NCBI GenBank assembly: GCA_963757125.1
Contig: CAVWQP010000009.1
Span: 868,001-932,000, forward strand
Reading direction: 5' to 3'
DNA length: 64,000 nt
From: CAVVSD01 sp963757125
Lineage (GTDB): Bacteria; Actinomycetota; Thermoleophilia; Solirubrobacterales; Solirubrobacteraceae
Of the stretch, positions 8,253 to 18,579 are shown in pieces (within the stretch, counting starts at the first letter, position 1; each line of letters begins with the position of its first letter). The position numbers and the translations under genes are program-made. The notes under the pieces were generated by a model. It was not told the origin of the DNA and searched no databases. It was given only the letters and a program-made list of their open reading frames with translations.

Positions 8253-9677
8253 ATGCCCGCCCACGCCGACGACGACCCGCCGCCGGACGCGGGGCGGCTG
8301 CCGACCGGCCGGATCGCGCGGACGGCCCGGGTCGGCGGCCTGGTGACGGGGCAGGGACTGCGCTGGGCGGGGATGACGACCGCGAACCGCGTCCGCTCGC
8401 CCGAGCACGCCGCCGCGGCCCGCGACCAGCGGACCGCTGCCCTCGTCGGCGAGCTCGTCGACCAGCTGAGCCAGATGCGCGGCGCGGCGATGAAGGTCGG
8501 GCAGCTGTTCTCGATGATCGAGCTCGACGGGCTGCCCGAGGAGCAGCGCACCGAGCTGGAGTCCAGGCTCGCGACCCTGCGCGACGACGTCCCGCCGGTC
8601 CCGTTCTCGCGGCTCGAGAAGCTCATGCGCGATGAGCTCGGCGCCCCGGTCGGCAGCGTCTTCGCCTCCTTCGACGAGCGTGCGTTCGCGGCCGCGTCGA
8701 TCGGGCAGGTGCACCGGGCGACGACGCTGGACGGCGACGAGGTCGTCGTGAAGGTCCAGTACCCGGGCGTCGCCGAGGCGGTGGACAGCGACCTGCGCAG
8801 CGCAACGCTGCTGCTGCCGCTCATCAAGCGCATCGCGCCCGGCCTCGACGCCCGCCCGCTGTTCGCCGAGCTGCGCGAGCGGATCGGCGAGGAGCTCGAC
8901 TACGAGCTGGAGGCGCAGCACCAGCGGCGCGTCGAGCGCCTCTTCAGGGGGCACCCGTTCATCACGGTGCCGCGCGTGCGGACCGACCTCTCCACCCGGC
9001 GCGTGCTCGTCTCGGAGTTCATCGAGGGGGAGCGCTTCGAGGCGGTCCGCGCGCTCGACCAGGAGCAGCGCGACCGCTACGGCGAGATCGTCTTCCGGTT
9101 CTTCTTCGGCCTGCTCTACCGCCATCGGATCGCGCTCGGCGATCCGCATCCCGGCAACTACCTCCTGTGCCCCGACGGGCGGGTCGCGTTCCTCGACTAC
9201 GGCCTCGTGCGCGAGCTCGGCGCGGCGCGCATCGACGCCGAGCGGGCGCTCGCCCTCGCCGTGCGCTCAGAGGACCCCGCCGCGCTCGAGGCGGCGCTCG
9301 TGGCGGGCGGCTACGTCCCGCGCGACCGCGCCGAGGGCCTCGACGCGGATCTGGCGCTGCGCATGATGACCGAGGCGCTGCGCTGGTACGCCGTGCCGGG
9401 GGAGCGCCGCCTCACGCCGGAGCGCCGCGGGCGACCGGAGCGCGAGCCCGGGGAGGACGACGCCGAGCGCCGGGCCGCGTTCCGCGATCAGACGAGCCGC
9501 TACACGCTGCCGCCGGAGACGATCCTGATCCGCCGCATGCACGCGCTCGTGGCCGTCGTGCTGGGCCGGCTGCGCGCGAGCGCGGACTGGGGCGCGATCG
9601 CCGCCGAGTACCTCCACGACGAGCCGCCTGCGACCGAGCTCGGCCGCGCCGAGGCGGAGTTCCTCCACGGGCGGTGA
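8253..9677 (+). CDS. ABC1/UbiB/COQ8-family atypical kinase
   Basis: A 474-residue UbiB/ADCK protein. The family marker KxGQ is present (MKVGQLF, near residue 79), as are the A-rich loop AAASIGQVHRA, the ATP-binding lysine in EVVVKVQYPG, EGERFEA, the catalytic GDPHPGNYL and the metal-binding FLDYGLV (DYG for DFG). These proteins are unorthodox kinases/ATPases supporting quinone or lipid metabolism at the membrane. An insert near residues 390-415 is charged and probably flexible (PERRGRPEREPGEDD). The gene stands in line with the preceding methyltransferase. Its ATG lacks a Shine-Dalgarno and has a -10-like box 6 bases upstream. Confidence 0.88.
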   Translation: MPAHADDDPPPDAGRLPTGRIARTARVGGLVTGQGLRWAGMTTANRVRSPEHAAAARDQRTAALVGELVDQLSQMRGAAMKVGQLFSMIELDGLPEEQRTELESRLATLRDDVPPVPFSRLEKLMRDELGAPVGSVFASFDERAFAAASIGQVHRATTLDGDEVVVKVQYPGVAEAVDSDLRSATLLLPLIKRIAPGLDARPLFAELRERIGEELDYELEAQHQRRVERLFRGHPFITVPRVRTDLSTRRVLVSEFIEGERFEAVRALDQEQRDRYGEIVFRFFFGLLYRHRIALGDPHPGNYLLCPDGRVAFLDYGLVRELGAARIDAERALALAVRSEDPAALEAALVAGGYVPRDRAEGLDADLALRMMTEALRWYAVPGERRLTPERRGRPEREPGEDDAERRAAFRDQTSRYTLPPETILIRRMHALVAVVLGRLRASADWGAIAAEYLHDEPPATELGRAEAEFLHGR

Positions 9678-9700
9678 CGCGCAGGGCATGATGTCGCCGC

Positions 9701-11393
9701 ATGGCCGCCCGGCTCCCGATCCTCGAGTGGCTGCCGTCCTACGATCGCCGGGGGCTGAAGGGCGACATCGCGGCCGGGGTCGCGGTGACGGCGCTCATCG
9801 TCCCGAAGGACCTCGGCTACGCGGGGATCGCCGGGGTGCCCTTGCAGAACGGCCTCTACGCGGCGGCCGCGGGCGCGATCATCTACGCGCTCTTCTGCAC
9901 CTCGCGTCAGATCTCCACGGGGCCGAGCTCGTCGCTGGCTGCCGTGGCGGGAGGCGCGGTCCTGGTCGCCAGCCTCGCGGACGACGAGGCCGCGCAGCTC
10001 GTCGCGGCGATCACGCTGGTCACCGGGCTGCTGTACCTCGCGTTCGCGGTGCTGCGGCTGGGATGGATCTCGCGGTTCCTCTCGAAGGCCGTGATCACGG
10101 GTTTCCTGGCGGGCGCCGCCGTCGACGTCGTGATCGGCGAGCTGCCCAAGATCACCGGAACCGACGCGGACGGGGACAACGCGTGGCGCGAGCTCGGGTC
10201 GTGGATCGGCTCGCTCGGCGACGTGCACGGCACGACGCTGCTCGTGGGCGTGCTCGCCCTCGGGCTGATCCTCGGCCTCCGCTTCGTCAGGCCGGCCATC
10301 CCGGGTGCGCTGGTCCTCGTCGCCCTGGGGATCCTCGCGGCGCACGTGTTCGACCTCGAGGCGCACGGCGTCGCGGTCGTCGGCGACGTGCCCAGCGGGC
10401 TCCCGGCGCCCGAGCTGCCGAGCTTCGACCTGGTGAAGGAGCACATCGCGACGATCGGCATCGCGGCGATCGCGCTGCTGCTCATCGGGTTCTCGCAGAC
10501 CGCGGGGGACGCGCGGGCGTTCGCCGCGCGGCACAAGTACCCGATCGACGTCGATCAGGAGTCGGTGGCCCAAGGGCATGGCGAACGTCGGCGCCGGCGT
10601 CTTCCAGGGCATGCCGGTCTCGACGAGCCTCTCCGCCAGCTCGCTGAACGAGTCGGCCGGGGCGAGGACGCCGCTGGCGTCGCTCGTCACGGGCGCGCTC
10701 GTGCTGCTGACGCTGCTCTTCCTCGCGCCGCTCTTCTCCACGCTCCCCAAGCCCGTGCTCGCCGCCGTGATCATCGACGCCGTCGTGTTCGGGATGATCG
10801 ACGTCGGCGAGCTGCGCCGGCTGCACCGCGTCACGCGGTTCGACTTCTGGGTCGCGGTCGCGGCGATCGTCGCCGTGCTGTCGGCGGGTGTGCTCGCGGG
10901 GGTGGCGATCGGCATCGTGCTCTCGCTCGGCTGGCTCATCTACGTCGCGACGAGGCCTCCGATGCCGGTGCTCGGGCGCGAGCGCGGCACGCAGGTGTTC
11001 CGCGAGCTCGACGAGAACCCCGGCGACGAGACCTTCCCCGGCGTCGTCGTGCTGCGCCTCGACAGCGGCCTGTTCTTCGCGACGAGTCAGGCGCTCGAGG
11101 ACCGCGTCCGCGCGCTGGCACAGGGCGGGTCGCCGGCGCCGGGCACCCTGGTCCTCGACTTCGAGGGGGTCAACTTCATCGACTCGCAGGGCGCCGAGCA
11201 GCTGGCGGCGATCCTCGAGCTCATGGAGAGCAGCGGCGGGACGCTGCGGCTCGCGCGCGTCAAGCCGAACGTGCTGGCCGTGCTGCAGGCGGACGGCTTC
11301 GTCGATCGGCTCGGCGCCGACCGGTTCCACGGCAACGTGGACCGCGCCGTCGAGGCGCAGCTGCGCGCCCCCGGTCCGGCCGGCCTCGTCTGA
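9701..11393 (+). pseudogene. SulP family anion transporter with STAS domain, frameshifted
   Basis: A complete SulP transporter split by one frameshift. The first frame covers the N-terminal transmembrane core from the ATG at 9701 (about 290 residues, ending YPIDVDQESVAQG). The other frame resumes directly with MANVGAGVFQGMPVSTSLS, exactly where SulP proteins continue, and runs through the rest of the membrane domain and a C-terminal STAS domain (LVLDFEGVNFIDSQG) to 11393. Removing one A at 10572-10573 (CAAGGG to CAGGG) restores a single frame. Known SulP proteins carry sulfate, bicarbonate or dicarboxylates; the substrate is not evident. One base in an otherwise intact gene suggests a sequence error or a very recent mutation. 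Confidence 0.85.
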
Positions 11394-11394
11394 C

Positions 11395-11876
11395 TCAGCC
11401 CCGCGGCCAGCCCAGGACGGCCCGGGCGGACCGGCCGAGCACCCACGCCTTCTCGCTCGCCGAGAGCTGCTGCGCCGAGTCACCCGGACGGAGGTAGTCA
11501 CGGACGGTGTCGTGGTGCGGGTACGGCTCGGCGCTCAGACGCGCGGTCGCGTGGCACCACTTGATCGCGAGGTTCGGATACCGCGCGAGCGTGGTGGTGA
11601 TGTCGTCGAGCTCGTCCAGGCGCTCGGCGAGCGTCGGCGTCACGAACGGCGCCGGGCGGCCGCACCTCGCCATCCGGCGGCGCGGCGACGCCGACGCCGC
11701 AGTGGTCGAGGATGATCTGCAGCCGGGGGAACCTGACCGCCGCTCTCGGCGATCAGCACGGTGTCGACGCCCACGGCGTCCATCGCGGCGAGCGTCGCGT
11801 CGACGAGTGTGTCGACGCTCGCGTCGCCGTCGGGGATCACCCGGTCGACGTGGACCTGGGCGTCCAGGATCTCCAT
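11395..11876 (-). pseudogene. amidohydrolase (TIM-barrel) remnant
   Basis: Pieces of an amidohydrolase_2-type enzyme remain. The N-terminus from the ATG at 11876 (MEILDAQVHVDRVIPDGD...GVDTVLIAES) lasts about 46 residues. After a shift, another frame holds FPRLQIILDHCGV, typical of the second metal-binding strand, and a further frame gives the C-terminus (TLAERLDELDDITTTLARYP... to the stop at 11395). Family members are about 300 residues; only about 160 are left and the central barrel is missing. This is a decayed or internally deleted gene. It precedes the YceI/oxidase/amidase operon on the same strand and may once have belonged to it. Confidence 0.7.
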
Positions 11877-11883
11877 CGCTGCG

Positions 11884-12429
11884 TCAGTGCGCCTCGATCA
11901 GCTCCAGCGCGACGTCGATCCGCACGTCCCAGCCGAGGTTCTCGATGTCGTCCGGAAGCATGTTGTTGAAGCTGACGCCGTACTCGCGACGATCGATGGT
12001 CGCCTCGAGCTCGATGCCGAAGTGCTCGCCCACGCTGCCGTCGGGGTGCTTCACGGCGGTCGGCGCGGTGGCCGAGCCGGTCGCGGTGACCGGGCGCGTC
12101 ACGCCCTTCAGCGTGAGCTCCCCCTCGATCGTGAGGTTCGCGTCGTCTCCGTCGATGCGCGTCGAGGCGAAGGCGATCGTCGCGTGCTGCTCGGCGTCGA
12201 AGAAGTCCGGGGTCAGGAGGTGGTTGCGCAGCGGGTCGATCGGGACCTGCAGGTCGGCTGTGCGGACCTCACCGGTCAGCGTCCCGGTCGCAGCGTCGTA
12301 GCCGCCGGTGATGGGGTGGAAGGCGGCACGGAAGTACGCGACCGCGTGATGGATCACGCTGAAGCGCATCGTGGAGTGCAGCGAGTCGATCTCCCAGGTC
12401 CCGGCGTCGGGCAGGGCGTGCGTGGTCAT
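11884..12429 (-). CDS. YceI family lipid-binding protein
   Basis: A 181-residue YceI-like protein without a signal peptide. It shows the lipocalin-like pattern WEIDSLHSTMRFSVIHHAV, FRAAFHPITGGYDAATG, TADFF-type LLTPDFFDAEQHATIAFAST, and GELTLKGVTRPVT, which lines the polyisoprenoid pocket in relatives. Such proteins bind long lipids or quinones. The ATG overlaps the stop of the upstream FAD oxidase (ATGA), so it is the last gene of the P450-amidase-oxidase operon. A role in binding a hydrophobic substrate of those enzymes is a reasonable guess. Confidence 0.87.
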   Translation of the reverse strand: MTTHALPDAGTWEIDSLHSTMRFSVIHHAVAYFRAAFHPITGGYDAATGTLTGEVRTADLQVPIDPLRNHLLTPDFFDAEQHATIAFASTRIDGDDANLTIEGELTLKGVTRPVTATGSATAPTAVKHPDGSVGEHFGIELEATIDRREYGVSFNNMLPDDIENLGWDVRIDVALELIEAH

Positions 12430-13785
12430 GTGATTCGGGCTCCTCGTGCGACGTTGCCGGCGAAGACGGCGTCCGGGTCGATGCGGTCGCGGACCTGCTT
12501 GCACCCGCTCGGCCGTCGTGCGGTCGAACGATCGCTGGCGCGGATCCCAGCCGGCGGCGAACGTCGGCGCCGTGAACCCGGTGTCCCACGGCGTGACCGC
12601 CTCGCGCATCGCCGCCAGCTGCTCGGTGATGCGGCGGTCGCCCGCCTCACCGCTGAGCACGCCGAGAACGTAGAGCGCGTAGGCCCCGGTGAGGCGGTTC
12701 AGGACGCCGCCGCGGTCGTCCGCGTCGCTCATCGCGCCACCGATCTGGCGCAGCTCCACGAACGCGAGCGCGTCGCCCGCGTCGGTCGCCGCGACGGACA
12801 GCCACGCGTCCTGACCCTCACGGGGCAGCTCGTGGAGCAGGAAGTGATCGGCCTCGTAGGGCAGGGGATCGAGCGGGTCCATGTGGGAGGTCGTCACGTC
12901 GAGCGGGCCGCCGAGGTGCCAGGTGTCCATGAGCGGCTCGGCCAGCAGGCGCATCGGTCCCAACAGTCCGTCGGCGACGTCCGTCGCCGGAAGCACCGGC
13001 GGCTCGTCGATGATCGCGCCGTCGACGCACACGACCGGGCCGGCGGTGAGCTCCGGCGGCAGCCCCGCGTCGGGCGGCAGGTGCAGCGTCCGGAACGACG
13101 TCGACGCCGTGCGCGGGGCGTCCACGCACCAGCGGCACCAGTGATCCAGCAACGCCTCGGCGGCGGCGATCGGCCAGAACATCGCGCCGGTCATGACCTG
13201 CGAGACGGGATGCAGCTCGACGGTCGCCGACACGACCAGGCCGAACCCGCCGCCGCCTCCGCGCACCGCGTCGAACAGCTCCGGGTCGTGCTGCGCGTCC
13301 AGCTCGAGGACCTCGCCGTCGGCGGTGAGCAGCTGCATCGAGACGATCGAGTTCGAGGCCACGCCATGGCGCCGGCCGTAGAAGCTGATCCCGCCGCCCA
13401 GCAGGTAGCCGATGCATCCGACCGTGGGGGAGGTTCCGTGCAGCGGGACCAGGCCGTGCGGCGTCGTCGCCTGCGCGACCTCGCCCCAGCGGGTGCCGGC
13501 GAACACGGTCGCCCGGCGCCCCTCGACGTCGACCACGACCGGGTCGTCGAAGGCGACCTTCACGACCGCCTCGTCACCCAGCGGCGCGCACGCGTCGGAC
13601 AGGTGCCCGGTGGCGAGGACCCGGACGCCCAGGCCCCGCGAGCGCGCGTCGGCGATCGCCTGGCGCGCCTCCTCCACGGTGCGAACCGTCGCGGCGAGCG
13701 GCGGATGCAGATGCACGTCGGTGTTGTAGGTCGCCGTCGCCTCGGCGTGGTCCAGCGACCCGGGTTCGGCCCACGCGAACGTCAT
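12426..13785 (-). pseudogene. FAD-binding (PCMH/BBE-type) oxidoreductase, frameshifted
   Basis: A berberine-bridge-type FAD oxidoreductase. The N-terminal FAD-binding PCMH domain has VRVLATGHLSDACAPLG and SPTVGCIGYLLGGG, and the substrate domain follows. The main frame runs from the ATG at 13785 to ...SFDRTTAERV. The expected C-terminal end, KQVRDRIDPDAVFAGNVARG, is in another frame down to the stop at 12426. A single extra base near 12501 accounts for the break. The ATG overlaps the stop of the amidase gene and the restored stop overlaps the YceI start, showing that the frame was once intact within the operon. The likely reaction is oxidation of a hydrophobic alcohol or ring. Confidence 0.82.
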
Positions 13786-15258
13786 GCGAGCGACCGCCCG
13801 GCGGGCACCGCGTACGTGTCGCTCCACGGTCGTATCCGCTCCATGGCGCCGGCGGCCGCGAGGACGTCGCCGTCCGCGCCCAGCCGGCCCATGATCTGCA
13901 TGCCCACGGGAAGACCGTCGACCTGCCCGGCCGGGACGGAGGCAGCGGGATGGCCGGTGAAGTTCGCGGGGTACGTCAGCGTCCATCCGATCGCCCCGTC
14001 GACCTTCACGCCCTCGATGACGTCGGGGAGCGGGACCTCGCCCGGAGCGCCCGTGTTCTCCACGGGGAGGCACCCGACCGTCGGCGTGACCAGCAGGTCG
14101 TAGTCGGAGAACACGCCCTGAAGCATGTCGTAGACCTCGGTCCGCGCGGTCTGCAGCCCGACGTACTCGCGGACCGACATCGTCTGCGCCTCGTCCAGCC
14201 AGCGCAGGAGGTGCGCCGGGAGCTCGGAGCGGTGGTCGGCGAGCAGGTCGATGCCGGCGGCGGCGAAGCCGTCCACGCCCTGCAAGGTGGGCGCGGCGAT
14301 GAGGCGGCACCACGTCTCGGCCAGCTCGAGCTGATCGCGCGGCAGCGTGAGGGATACGCGGTCGACCGTCGCGCCGGCTGCGCCCAGGTCGTTGACGGCG
14401 TCCTCGACGACCGCCGCGACCCGCCGGTCGACCGGGATCCCGCCGAGGTCGGGGCTGTAGGCGACGCGCAGGCTCCCGACGGAGCGCCGGGCGTCGCCCT
14501 CGAAGTCCGCCGCGCCGAGCATCGCGTACGGGTCGCGCGGGTCCGTGCCCGACAGCACCGTCAGCCCGAGCGCGATGTCCGCGACCGTGCGGGCGACGAG
14601 CCCCTCGAACATGAACGGCGCGGGACCGAACTGGTTGGGTCGCATCACCAACGGGACCCTGCCCAGCGACTGCTTGAACCCGACGACCCCGCACCACGCC
14701 GCGGGGATCCGGGCGGACCCGCCGCCGTCGGTGGCCTCCGCGAAGGAGACCATCCCGTCCGCGACGGCGGCGGCAGCGCCGCCGGACGATCCGCCGCTGT
14801 TGCGGGCCGGCGCGAACGGGTTGCCCGTCGGGCCGAAGAGCTGGTTGTCGCAGACGCCGCTGAAGCCGAAGACCGGGCTGTTCGTCTTGCCCAGCACGAT
14901 CGCCCCGGCCGCCTCCATCCGCTCGACCCACGAGCAGCTGAAGTCCGGCGTGAAGCTCTTCAGCGCGGGCACGCCGCCGAAGGTCGAGGGCCAGCCCGGC
15001 TTGAAGTCGAAGAGGTCCTTCATCGCGGTCGGGACGCCGTGCAGCGGGCCGATCGCCTCACCGCTCATGAGTGTCTCTCTCCGCGGTGCGCGCCTGCTCG
15101 AGGGCCTCGTCGATGGCCAGGAAGACGAACGCGTTCAGCGTGGGATTGCGGTCCTCGATCCGCTCCGCGGCTGCCTGCACCGCCTCGACCGGCGAGATCT
15201 GCCGCGCGCGGATCGCCGCCGCGACCTCGGTCGCCGACGCGTAGGCCAGGTCGGTCAC
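13782..15258 (-). pseudogene. amidase (amidase signature family), frameshifted near N-terminus
   Basis: An amidase-signature enzyme with the Ser-cisSer-Lys triad: Lys in GPLHGVPTAMKDL, the GGSSGGAAAAVADGM loop, and DGGGSARIPAAWCGVVGF with the nucleophile. The main frame begins at an internal ATG (15068). The true N-terminus (DLAYASATEVAAAIRARQIS...DEALEQARTAER) is in another frame that starts at GTG 15258, overlapping the P450 stop (GTGA). The break lies in a GAGAGA tract at about 15073, fitting a 2-base loss or 1-base gain. Amidases of this kind hydrolyse amides, often nitrile- or lactam-derived. It is translationally coupled to P450 upstream and the FAD oxidase downstream. Confidence 0.83.
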
Positions 15259-16484
15259 CACACCACCGGCAGCGTCAGGCGCATCGGGAGGATCGCGATC
15301 GGCGCGAACTCCAGCGGCAGCGGGGTGAGCGTGCGGAGACCGGGCAGGCGCTCGAAGAGGACCCGCAGGCCGATGCGCGCCTCCGCGCGCCCGATCGGCG
15401 CGCCCAGGCAGAAGTGGCGGCCCTTGCCGAAGGCGAGATGGTCGTCGGGCTTCTCGCGGTGGATGTCCCAGCGCTCCGGCTCGTCGTAGTGCGCGGGATC
15501 GTTGGACGCGCTGGCCAGCGAGAGCCAGACGACGTCGTCGGCCGGGATCGTCACGCCCGCGATCTCCACGTCCGTGTTCGGGGAGCGCTGGACGAACGTG
15601 GCCGATCCGCGGCGGCGCAGCGTCTCCTCGACGACGGCCTCCCACAGCGACGGGTCGTCGATCGCCTCGCCGAGCTGGTCGGGGTGCGCGCTGAGGAACA
15701 CGACCGCGTTGGCGATGAGCTGCGCGGTGGTGTCGGTGCCGGCCGCCGCGAGCTCGCACACGTGGAGCGCGACCTGCTCGCGCGACATCACGCGCTCCCC
15801 GTCGCGGTCGCGCGCGGAGCTCATGGCGGAGATGACGTCGTCGCCGGGGTCCGCGGCGCGCTCGTCGGCGAGCTCGCGCAGCCGCTCGTGGGCCGAGGCG
15901 TAGCGCTCCCACACCTCGTCGCGCATCGCCTCGGGCATCGGATGGCGCCCGCTGTCCATGACGAGGAAGTGGTCGAAGCGCAGGCCGCGGAACATCGCGT
16001 GGTCGCGCTCGGGCAGATCGAGCATCGCCATGAGCGTCCGGGTGGTGAGCTCGAGGCAGAACGCCTGCATGAGGTCGCATGCGCTCTCGCCCGCGAAGCC
16101 CTCGACGAGCTCGACCGCCAGCTCCTCGATGCGCGGCTCCAGCGCGGCCACGCGCGGACGGGTGAACCCGCGCTGCCCCGTCTTGCGGATCGGCGTGTGC
16201 TCGGGCGGGTCCATGCCGATGAACGCCTTCGCCATCAGCGCGGGCGGCACGCGCTCGAGGAACGCCTCCGGGACGTCGAGGCTCCCCGAGATCGACGTGC
16301 TCGAGAACGTCGCGGCATCGGCGATGCAGCGGTCGACGTCCTCGCGGCGGCTGACAACCCACACGCCGAGCGGCTCGTAGAAGAAGACCGGCGCCTCGTC
16401 CCGCGCGCGCGTCAGCAGGCTCGCCGGATCGCGGAAGCCCTGCTCGCTGACCGGGTCGAACTCCGCGGGTGCCGTCGGTCTCAT
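15255..16484 (-). CDS. cytochrome P450
   Basis: A 409-residue bacterial soluble cytochrome P450. The I-helix reads AAAGTDTTAQL (oxygen activation), the K-helix ExxR is ETLR, and the heme-ligand loop is FGKGRHFCLGAPIGRAE. The start chosen is the ATG at 16484 (MRPTAPAEFDPVSEQGF); an upstream in-frame Met adds an unlikely basic leader. It heads the minus-strand operon P450, amidase, FAD oxidase, YceI, all joined by 4-base overlaps, so it probably does the first hydroxylation in a short pathway. No ferredoxin or reductase gene is nearby. The substrate is unknown; terpenoid and steroid CYPs have this general form. Confidence 0.93.
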   Translation of the reverse strand: MRPTAPAEFDPVSEQGFRDPASLLTRARDEAPVFFYEPLGVWVVSRREDVDRCIADAATFSSTSISGSLDVPEAFLERVPPALMAKAFIGMDPPEHTPIRKTGQRGFTRPRVAALEPRIEELAVELVEGFAGESACDLMQAFCLELTTRTLMAMLDLPERDHAMFRGLRFDHFLVMDSGRHPMPEAMRDEVWERYASAHERLRELADERAADPGDDVISAMSSARDRDGERVMSREQVALHVCELAAAGTDTTAQLIANAVVFLSAHPDQLGEAIDDPSLWEAVVEETLRRRGSATFVQRSPNTDVEIAGVTIPADDVVWLSLASASNDPAHYDEPERWDIHREKPDDHLAFGKGRHFCLGAPIGRAEARIGLRVLFERLPGLRTLTPLPLEFAPIAILPMRLTLPVVW

Positions 16485-16551
16485 GGCTGACAGAATGCAC
16501 TGTGCGGAGGAATGACCGCGTCGTCGCGGCGGCCGCTGCACCGCTGCGCTG

Positions 16552-18579
16552 ATGAACGAGATCCTCCTCTTCGCACTCCTCGGCCTGGGGACGGGCGCCC
16601 TGATCGCCGGGATCGGCCTCGGCGTCGTGCTGTCCTATCGCGGGTCCGGGGTCATCAACCTCGCCACCGGCGCGAGCTCGATGGTGGCCGCGTACCTGTT
16701 CCTGTGGCTGACGTCGGACGGGCTCGCGACCGCGGTCGCGCTCGTCCTCGCGCTGGCGGGCACCGTGGTCTTCGGCGTCGTCGTCGAGGTCGTCGTCTTC
16801 CGGCCGCTGCGCAGCTCCTCGCCGCTGTCGTCGCTCGTCGCGTCGCTCGGCGTGCTGCTCACCGCGCAGGCGACCATCGACCTCATCCTCAAGGGCGGCG
16901 GGAGCGACAAGGCGCCGCCGTCGGCGCTCGACGTGATGATCGGCGGCGGCGGCAACCAGATCATCCCGTCCGTCCTCCCGTCGAGCCTCGTCACCGCGTT
17001 CGGCGCGCGGATCCCGTCCGACCGGTTCTGGCTGACCGCCATCGTCGTGCTCGCGGCGGCGGTGCTGTGGGCGTTGTACCGCTGGTCGCACTTCGGGCTC
17101 GCCACGCGCGCGGCGTCGGAGAACGGGACGAGCGCGAAGCTCGCGGGCCTGCACACCGAGCGCCTCGCGCTCCAGAACGCCGTCCTGGCCGCGCTGGTCG
17201 CCGGCGGCATGGGGATCCTCGCGGGCGCGGTGACGCAGATCGACACCGTCAACCTCCCGCTGCAGGTCGTGCCCGCGCTGGGCGCTGCGATCTTCGCGCG
17301 CTTCACGTCCTTCTCGATCACCTGCCTCGCGGGGCTGCTCATCGGCGCCGCGCAGTCGCTCCTCTACTACGCGCAGACGAAGCCGTGGTTCCCCACGGGC
17401 GGCGGCGTCCCGCTGCCGGGGGTCAGCTCCGTGCTGACGTTCCTCGTCATCGTCGCGGCGCTGTGGCTGCGGGGCTCGAGCCTGCCGACGCGCGGTGAGC
17501 TGCTCGAGGGGCATCTGCCCTCCGCGCCCCGGCCCACGCGCCTGGCGGTCCCCGCCCTCGTGTGCGTCGCCGCCGTGATCGTGGCGTTGTTCGTCGTGCC
17601 GTTCGACTACCGCTTCGCCATCGGCGTCTCGCTCGCCGGGACGATCATCGGCCTGTCGCTCGTCCTCATCACCGGCTACGTGGGGCAGGTCTCGCTGCTG
17701 CAGGTGCCGCTGGCGGGCATCGCCGCCTTCGCGGTGTCGCACCTGGCGACCGACGGCGGGATGAGCTTCCCCGTCGCGTCGGTGCTCGCCGTGATGATCG
17801 CGACGGCGACGGGCTTCCTCGCCGGGGCGTCCGCGCTGCGCGTCCGGGGGGTGACGCTCGCCGTCGTGACCCTCGCGGCCGCCATCGCGATCGAGCAGTT
17901 CGGCTTCGCGAACCCGACGTGGGGCGTCCTGCGCTACGGCAACGCGATCCCCGAGCCGCGGATCCTCGGGTGGGACGTCGGCTCCGCCGCCGGCCTGCGC
18001 GCGATCGGCGGCGGACTCGTCAGCCCCGCCCTGGGCCTCATGCTGCTCGCGGCCACGACCGCCATCGCGCTGCTCGTCCTGCGGGTGCGCCAGAGCGGGC
18101 TGGGCAACCGGCTGCTCGCGGTGCGCTCCAACGAGTCCGCCGCGGCGGCCGCCGGCGTCAGCGTGCGGGGCACGAAGTTCACCGCCTACGCGCTGTCCTC
18201 GTGCATCGCGGGCGTCGGCGGCGTCGCCTACGCCTACGCGTTCACCAAGGTGACCGTCGACAGCTTCGGGGTCCTCGTCGCGCTGCAGTTCGTCGCGTTC
18301 GCCTACATCGGCGGCATCACGATGATCCCGGGCGCGGTGTTCGCGGGCCTCATGACGACGGGCGGCGTCATCCCGCACTTCCTCGACGCGCAGCTCGGGC
18401 TGTCGCAGACGTGGATCCTGCTCCTCGCCGGCGTGGCGCTCATCCTCTGCCTGCGGCTCTTCCCGTCCGGGATCGCGGGGTCGTGGAGGGCGGCTCGCGT
18501 CAGGCCGCGACGGCGCGTCGCAGGCGCGCGGCGTCGCGCCCCGGCGGTCCCCCGAACTGGCGACGGTAGTCCCGGCTGA
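16552..18579 (+). CDS. branched-chain amino acid-type ABC permease, LivH-LivM fusion
   Basis: A 675-residue membrane protein joining both permease subunits of a Liv/urea-type importer. Residues about 1-310 are LivH-like (SYRGSGVINLATGASSM, LTAQATIDLIL, LHTERLALQNAV). After a short linker, residues about 330-640 are LivM-like (SLVLITGYVGQVSLLQVPLAGI, RQSGLGNRLLAVRSNESAAAAAGV, the EAA-like loop). The last roughly 35 residues are basic and overlap the opposite-strand AraC remnant, so the C-terminus may be altered. No ATPase (LivG/LivF) or binding protein (LivK) is adjacent, leaving the permease orphaned here. The start is the ATG at 16552, divergent from the P450 operon. Confidence 0.87.
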   Translation: MNEILLFALLGLGTGALIAGIGLGVVLSYRGSGVINLATGASSMVAAYLFLWLTSDGLATAVALVLALAGTVVFGVVVEVVVFRPLRSSSPLSSLVASLGVLLTAQATIDLILKGGGSDKAPPSALDVMIGGGGNQIIPSVLPSSLVTAFGARIPSDRFWLTAIVVLAAAVLWALYRWSHFGLATRAASENGTSAKLAGLHTERLALQNAVLAALVAGGMGILAGAVTQIDTVNLPLQVVPALGAAIFARFTSFSITCLAGLLIGAAQSLLYYAQTKPWFPTGGGVPLPGVSSVLTFLVIVAALWLRGSSLPTRGELLEGHLPSAPRPTRLAVPALVCVAAVIVALFVVPFDYRFAIGVSLAGTIIGLSLVLITGYVGQVSLLQVPLAGIAAFAVSHLATDGGMSFPVASVLAVMIATATGFLAGASALRVRGVTLAVVTLAAAIAIEQFGFANPTWGVLRYGNAIPEPRILGWDVGSAAGLRAIGGGLVSPALGLMLLAATTAIALLVLRVRQSGLGNRLLAVRSNESAAAAAGVSVRGTKFTAYALSSCIAGVGGVAYAYAFTKVTVDSFGVLVALQFVAFAYIGGITMIPGAVFAGLMTTGGVIPHFLDAQLGLSQTWILLLAGVALILCLRLFPSGIAGSWRAARVRPRRRVAGARRRAPAVPRTGDGSPG

